Shown piece after piece: positions 60,812 to 64,000 of a stretch of DNA of 64,000 nt (position 1 is its first letter; each line of letters begins with the position of its first letter). The stretch is from Actinomyces weissii (GTDB lineage: Bacteria; Actinomycetota; Actinomycetes; Actinomycetales; Actinomycetaceae). Both the position numbers and the translations under genes were made by a program. The stretch covers positions 2,294,001 through 2,358,000 of the forward strand of contig NZ_CP066802.1 of the NCBI RefSeq assembly GCF_016598775.1, given 5' to 3'. The notes beneath the pieces are model-generated. The model saw only the letters and a program-made list of their open reading frames with translations, ran no database searches and had not been told where the DNA came from.

Positions 60812-61786
60812 ATGCTGATCTCCCGCCGTTCCGCCCTGATCTCCGGCTCAGCCGCCCTGGCCGTCACCCTGGCCGCCTGCGCCACCGGCAAGAAGACCGA
60901 CGCCACCCCCGCCGCGGACGCCAGCAGCGGCGCCACGAAGTCCGGCAAGCTCACCATCGTCGCCACCACCGGCTACCTGGGCGACGCCGCCAAGAACATC
61001 GCCCCCGACGCCGAGATCACCGTCCTGGTGGGCCCCGGCGGCGACCCGCACACCCAGGAGCTCAGCACCAAGGACACTGAGAAGCTCGGCAGCGCCGACG
61101 TCGTGCTGTGGACCAGCCACGACATGGAGCACCACATGCGCGACCAGCTGGACAAGCTCGGCAGCAAGCAGGTCCCCGCCGCAGAGGCCATCCCCGAGTC
61201 CGACCTGCTGCCCTGGGAGGAGGACGGCAAGGTGGAGGGCTTCGACCCGCACGTGTGGAACTCCCCCGACAACTGGAAGCACGTCGTCACCGCCTGCGCC
61301 AAGAAGATCGCCGAGATCGACCCGGGCAACGCCGCCACCTACACCGCCAACGCGGAGGCCTACAACAAGAAGATCGACGAGGCCAAGGAGGCCGCCCGCA
61401 AGGTCCTGGAGCCGATCCCCGCCGAGAACCGCTACCTGGTCACCGGCCACGACGCCTTCAACTACCTGGGCAAGACCTACGACATCAAGATCAAGGCCAC
61501 TGACTTCGTCTCCTCCGACTCCGAGATGAGCGCCGAGGACATCGAGGAGCTGGCCACCCTGATCGCCGAGAAGAAGATCCCCGTGATCTTCCAGGACAAC
61601 CTGAAGAACCCCGAGGCCATCAACCACGTCAAGGACGCCGTCAAGGCCAAGGGCTGGGACGTGGAGGTCTCCGACAAGCCGCTGTACGCCGACTCCCTGG
61701 GCGAGGCCGCCCCGGTGGACACCTACCTGGGGGTCTTCGAGTACAACGCGCAGGCCATCGCCGAGGCCCTCACCCCGAAGGCCTGA
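60812..61786 (+). CDS. Metal-binding lipoprotein of an ABC transporter (ZnuA/MntC type)
   Basis: Encodes 324 residues with a lipoprotein signal: basic start, hydrophobic core and LAAC with cysteine 23. This cluster A-I (cluster 9) binding protein captures Zn(II) or Mn(II) outside the cell. Likely ligands are histidine 103 (TSHDMEHHM), histidine 147 (FDPHVWNSP), histidine 213 (VTGHDAFNYLG) and aspartate 262 (IFQDNLKNP). Three histidines plus aspartate occur in both zinc and manganese binders, so the metal is uncertain; a loop histidine-rich stretch typical of ZnuA is absent. The ATPase gene follows after 340 bases containing a hairpin. Confidence 0.9.
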   Translation: MLISRRSALISGSAALAVTLAACATGKKTDATPAADASSGATKSGKLTIVATTGYLGDAAKNIAPDAEITVLVGPGGDPHTQELSTKDTEKLGSADVVLWTSHDMEHHMRDQLDKLGSKQVPAAEAIPESDLLPWEEDGKVEGFDPHVWNSPDNWKHVVTACAKKIAEIDPGNAATYTANAEAYNKKIDEAKEAARKVLEPIPAENRYLVTGHDAFNYLGKTYDIKIKATDFVSSDSEMSAEDIEELATLIAEKKIPVIFQDNLKNPEAINHVKDAVKAKGWDVEVSDKPLYADSLGEAAPVDTYLGVFEYNAQAIAEALTPKA

Positions 61787-62126
61787 CCAGACCGGCAGCA
61801 TCCTGTTCTCTCCGGGAGCGCCATCTTGCCTCGCCCCGCTGCTTCGGCACCCTTCCCGTCGCGCAGCGGGGCGGGGCGCTTTCCGGCCGACGACGGCGCC
61901 CGGCCGCCACGCCGGTCCCGCCAGGCTCGGGCGCTCCGGTCTCCTGGTCCAGCCCCTGGTGCCCGCAGCCTCAGCATCCGCCTCGGGACACGGGCACCTG
62001 GCCTCGCCTGCTGGTCACGCGCCACCCTGGTCAGCCACCAGGCCACCAGGCCACCAGGCCCAGCCTCCAGGTCCGCCCTGCCCCGTTCCTCCTGTCCCGA
62101 CCATCTAGCAAGCCCCAAGGAGCGCC
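61787..62126. other. 340-base gap inside the metal ABC locus
   Basis: Contains the hairpin at 61832-61873 and, near 62036-62066, a CCACCAGGCC triplet-like repeat. No gene recognised. AAGGAG ahead of the ATPase start is at 62116-62121. Confidence 0.65.
61832..61873 (+). terminator. Attenuator-like hairpin between binding-protein and ATPase genes
   Basis: Perfect 11-base arms CGCCCCGCTGC (61832-61842) and GCAGCGGGGCG (61863-61873), 46 bases after the lipoprotein stop. It could lower expression of the ATPase and permease relative to the abundant binding protein. Confidence 0.65.
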
Positions 62127-62921
62127 GTGCTAAACACTGCCAGCAACTCCTATCCCCTGCAGGTAACCGGCCTGTCCGTCGCCTACCAGGACCGTCTAGC
62201 CCTGAAACGGGTGGACGTGCACGTGCCTGCCGGGCACACCATGGCGGTTATCGGCCCTAACGGCGCCGGCAAGTCCACCCTGGTTAAGGCCGCCATGGGG
62301 CTGGTGCCTGCCCTCACCGGCCAGGTGAGCTTCTTTGGTACCTCCCTGGACGAGGCGCGCCGCAAGGTGGCCTACATGCCCCAGGCCGCAGAGGTGGACT
62401 GGGACTTCCCCACCACCGTGCGCGACGTCGTCACCATGGGCACCTACGGGCGCCTGGGCTGGTTCCGCCGCCCGGGGGCAAGGGAGCGGGAGGCGGTGGA
62501 CGCCGCCCTGGAGGCCGCGGGCATCACCGACCTGGCGGACCGGCAGATCTCGCACCTGTCCGGGGGGCAGAAGCAGCGGGCCTTCGTGGCACGCACCCTG
62601 GTGCAGGACCCGGAGCTGTACATCATGGACGAGCCTTTCGCGGGTGTGGACGTGGCCTCTGAGAAGGCCATAACCAAGGTGCTCACGAACCTGCGGGCTG
62701 CTGGCAAGACCGTGGTGGTGGTGCACCACGACCTGGCCACGGTGCGCAGCTTCTGCACCTGGGCCACCATCCTGAACCAGGGCGAGCTGGTGGCTTGCGG
62801 CCCTCTGGAGGAGTCCTTCACCCATGACAACCTGCACCGTGCCTACGGCCTGACCGAGGAGACCCTGGGTGGTGCCCATCCCCAGGACCGGACCCACGCG
62901 GGCCTAGGGGGGCGCTCATGA
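62127..62921 (+). CDS. Metal ABC transporter ATP-binding protein
   Basis: Encodes 264 residues from GTG with AAGGAG upstream. Walker A GPNGAGKSTLV, Q-loop MPQAAEVDWDFPTTV, signature HLSGGQKQRAFVARTL, Walker B LYIMDEPFAGVD and the switch histidine VVVHHDLATV are all present. The WDFP after the Q-loop is typical of zinc/manganese importers (ZnuC, MntB). It overlaps the permease by four bases and energises import of the metal bound by the lipoprotein. Confidence 0.93.
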   Translation: MLNTASNSYPLQVTGLSVAYQDRLALKRVDVHVPAGHTMAVIGPNGAGKSTLVKAAMGLVPALTGQVSFFGTSLDEARRKVAYMPQAAEVDWDFPTTVRDVVTMGTYGRLGWFRRPGAREREAVDAALEAAGITDLADRQISHLSGGQKQRAFVARTLVQDPELYIMDEPFAGVDVASEKAITKVLTNLRAAGKTVVVVHHDLATVRSFCTWATILNQGELVACGPLEESFTHDNLHRAYGLTEETLGGAHPQDRTHAGLGGRS

Positions 62922-64000
62922 GCGGGGTGGTCGCGGCCCTAGCCTTGCTGACGGCGCTGGCAACCTCCAGCCTGCTGGGGCCAGGCCTGCTCGACGTCGT
63001 CGCCGCTGCCGCAGCCGGTCTCGGGCAGGAGCTGGCGGTGCTGCCCGCAGCCTTTCCCGGCCTGAGCGTCACCCTCCTAGGTGACGCCGTGCACCACCTG
63101 GCCGTCGGCAGCCTGCCCGCTGCCCCCACCCTGGTCTCACCTGCCGACTTCCTGAGCACCTACACGTACCGGACGATGGCGGTGGGCACGACCGCGGTGG
63201 GCACCACCTCCGGGGCGCTAGGGGCCTTCCTGTACCTGCACAAGCAGTCGCTGGTCTCGGACGTGATCGGGCACAGCGCCGCCCTGGGGGTCACTGGGGC
63301 CTTTATCGTGGCTACCGCCGTGCTGGGGATCGACGGGCGCTCCATGCTGGTGCTGACCATCGGCTCGGTGATCGCCTCCACCGCCGCGGTACTGCTGGCC
63401 AACTGGATCGCCCGCAGCTCCCGGGTGGGGGTGGACGCTGCTATGGCCACCTGCCTGGCCCTGTTCTACGGCGGCGGGATCGTGCTGTTCCGGGTGATCG
63501 TGCACTCCAACCTGCGCAACCGTGGGGGCATCGACAAGTACATGTTCGGCAACGCCGCCACGCTGACCACTGACGACATGGTCACCATCGCGGTCCTGGG
63601 GGCGCTGGCGCTGGCGCTGATGCTGGTGTTCTGGAAGGAGCTGAAGGTCTACACCTTCGACCCGGTGCTGGCTGCCACCTCCGGCTTCTCGCCGCGTCTG
63701 CTGAGCCCCCTGCTGCTGGGGACGGCCACCTTGGCCATCGTTATCGGGATCAAGGCGGTGGGGCTGATCCTGATGATCGCCTTCGCGATCATGCCGGCGG
63801 CGGCCGCCCGCCAGTGGACGGGGCACCTGTGGTCCATGGTGGGGCTGTCAGCCGCCTTCGGGGGGATCGGGGGCCTGGGAGGCTCCTACCTGGCCGTGAA
63901 CCTGGGCAAGGTGCCTACCGGCCCGGTGGTGGTGATCGTCCTGTTCTTGGTGCTGGCGGTGTCCTTGCTGGCCGCGCCGGACCGGTCCTTGCTGCAACGA
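62918..64000 (+). CDS. Metal ABC transporter permease; 3' end outside window
   Basis: Starts with ATG overlapping the ATPase stop (ATGA) and stays open to the last base, giving 361 visible residues. It is an ABC-3 family (ZnuB/MntC-like) membrane subunit with about nine helices, for example TYTYRTMAVGTTAVGTTSGA, SDVIGHSAALGVTGAFIVA and AVGLILMIAFAIMPAAAARQ. An N-terminal part of about 90 residues, rich in A and L, precedes the usual start of homology. It should form the channel for the zinc or manganese transporter. Confidence 0.9.
   Translation, partial: MSGVVAALALLTALATSSLLGPGLLDVVAAAAAGLGQELAVLPAAFPGLSVTLLGDAVHHLAVGSLPAAPTLVSPADFLSTYTYRTMAVGTTAVGTTSGALGAFLYLHKQSLVSDVIGHSAALGVTGAFIVATAVLGIDGRSMLVLTIGSVIASTAAVLLANWIARSSRVGVDAAMATCLALFYGGGIVLFRVIVHSNLRNRGGIDKYMFGNAATLTTDDMVTIAVLGALALALMLVFWKELKVYTFDPVLAATSGFSPRLLSPLLLGTATLAIVIGIKAVGLILMIAFAIMPAAAARQWTGHLWSMVGLSAAFGGIGGLGGSYLAVNLGKVPTGPVVVIVLFLVLAVSLLAAPDRSLLQR

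Noticed and set aside
59847..60818. Small open frames inside family 1 copy B giving MSRSR/ETGTY-type peptides
   Set aside because: They are translations of the 22-base terminal units and lack coding character or ribosome sites.

Overview
The window comes from a GC-rich actinobacterium, most likely Actinomyces or a close relative (Actinomycetaceae). Supporting this are a WhiB regulator, a Crp/GlxR regulator, MurT/GatD, actinobacterial-type DnaJ-independent TopA without zinc fingers, a coproporphyrin-dependent haem pathway (HemQ/HemH/HemY type), a Tad-type secretion remnant and many promoters that place a TAnnnT box about 6 to 8 bases before the start codon (leaderless genes). The species assignment is an inference from gene content and synteny only.

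Layout. 1-2481: asparagine uptake (partial permease) and cytosolic L-asparaginase. 2644-6539 (minus): a secreted lipoprotein peptidase, then holB and tmk overlapping by 4 bases. 7125-14999: an arginine deiminase operon (arcA, argF/arcB, arcC) that also carries an arginine:glycine-type amidinotransferase, an EamA transporter, and then an MHS-family transporter and a TetR regulator. 15160-20000 (minus): topA and a two-gene zeta-toxin-like pair. 20240-24419 (minus): PAP2 phosphatase, a methyltransferase and a PH-domain membrane protein. 24615-28257 (minus): a truncated Tad locus (cpaE/ssd, tadA, and a tadB-tadC fusion) with no pilin gene in sight. 28910-34421: HAD phosphatase, degenerate Fic-like protein, two membrane proteins and an alpha/beta-hydrolase fold protein.

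34448-40285 holds a block that matches the gene order around nth, crp, whiB4, ponA2 and Rv3683 in mycobacteria: nth, a Crp-type regulator, a 53-residue DUF4177 protein, WhiB, a bifunctional penicillin-binding protein and a metallophosphoesterase. A tRNA-Pro(CGG) follows, then a PAP2/diacylglycerol kinase fusion, murT-gatD (isoglutamine formation in peptidoglycan) and a NUDIX hydrolase.

46778-58047 is a complete haem cluster organised as two divergent operons. The minus operon is hemA followed by a single open frame that joins ferrochelatase (hemH) to coproheme decarboxylase (hemQ). The plus operon is hemE, hemG/Y, hemC, hemD, hemB and hemL. Together these run from glutamyl-tRNA to haem b by the coproporphyrin route. 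After an amino-acid permease the window closes with a metal-ion ABC transporter (binding lipoprotein, ATPase, partial permease).

Two families of non-coding repeat elements stand out. Family 1 (42906-43706 and 59809-60537) has tandem 22-base units at both ends in inverted orientation, a 16-base variant unit innermost, and a DnaA-box-like 9-mer at exactly the same distance from the left inner unit in both copies. Family 2 (6648-6769 and 41052-41173) has two copies of exactly 122 bases bounded by inverted TGTCACTGGYGGA. Neither family contains a convincing protein gene, and these are the best candidates here for something undescribed.
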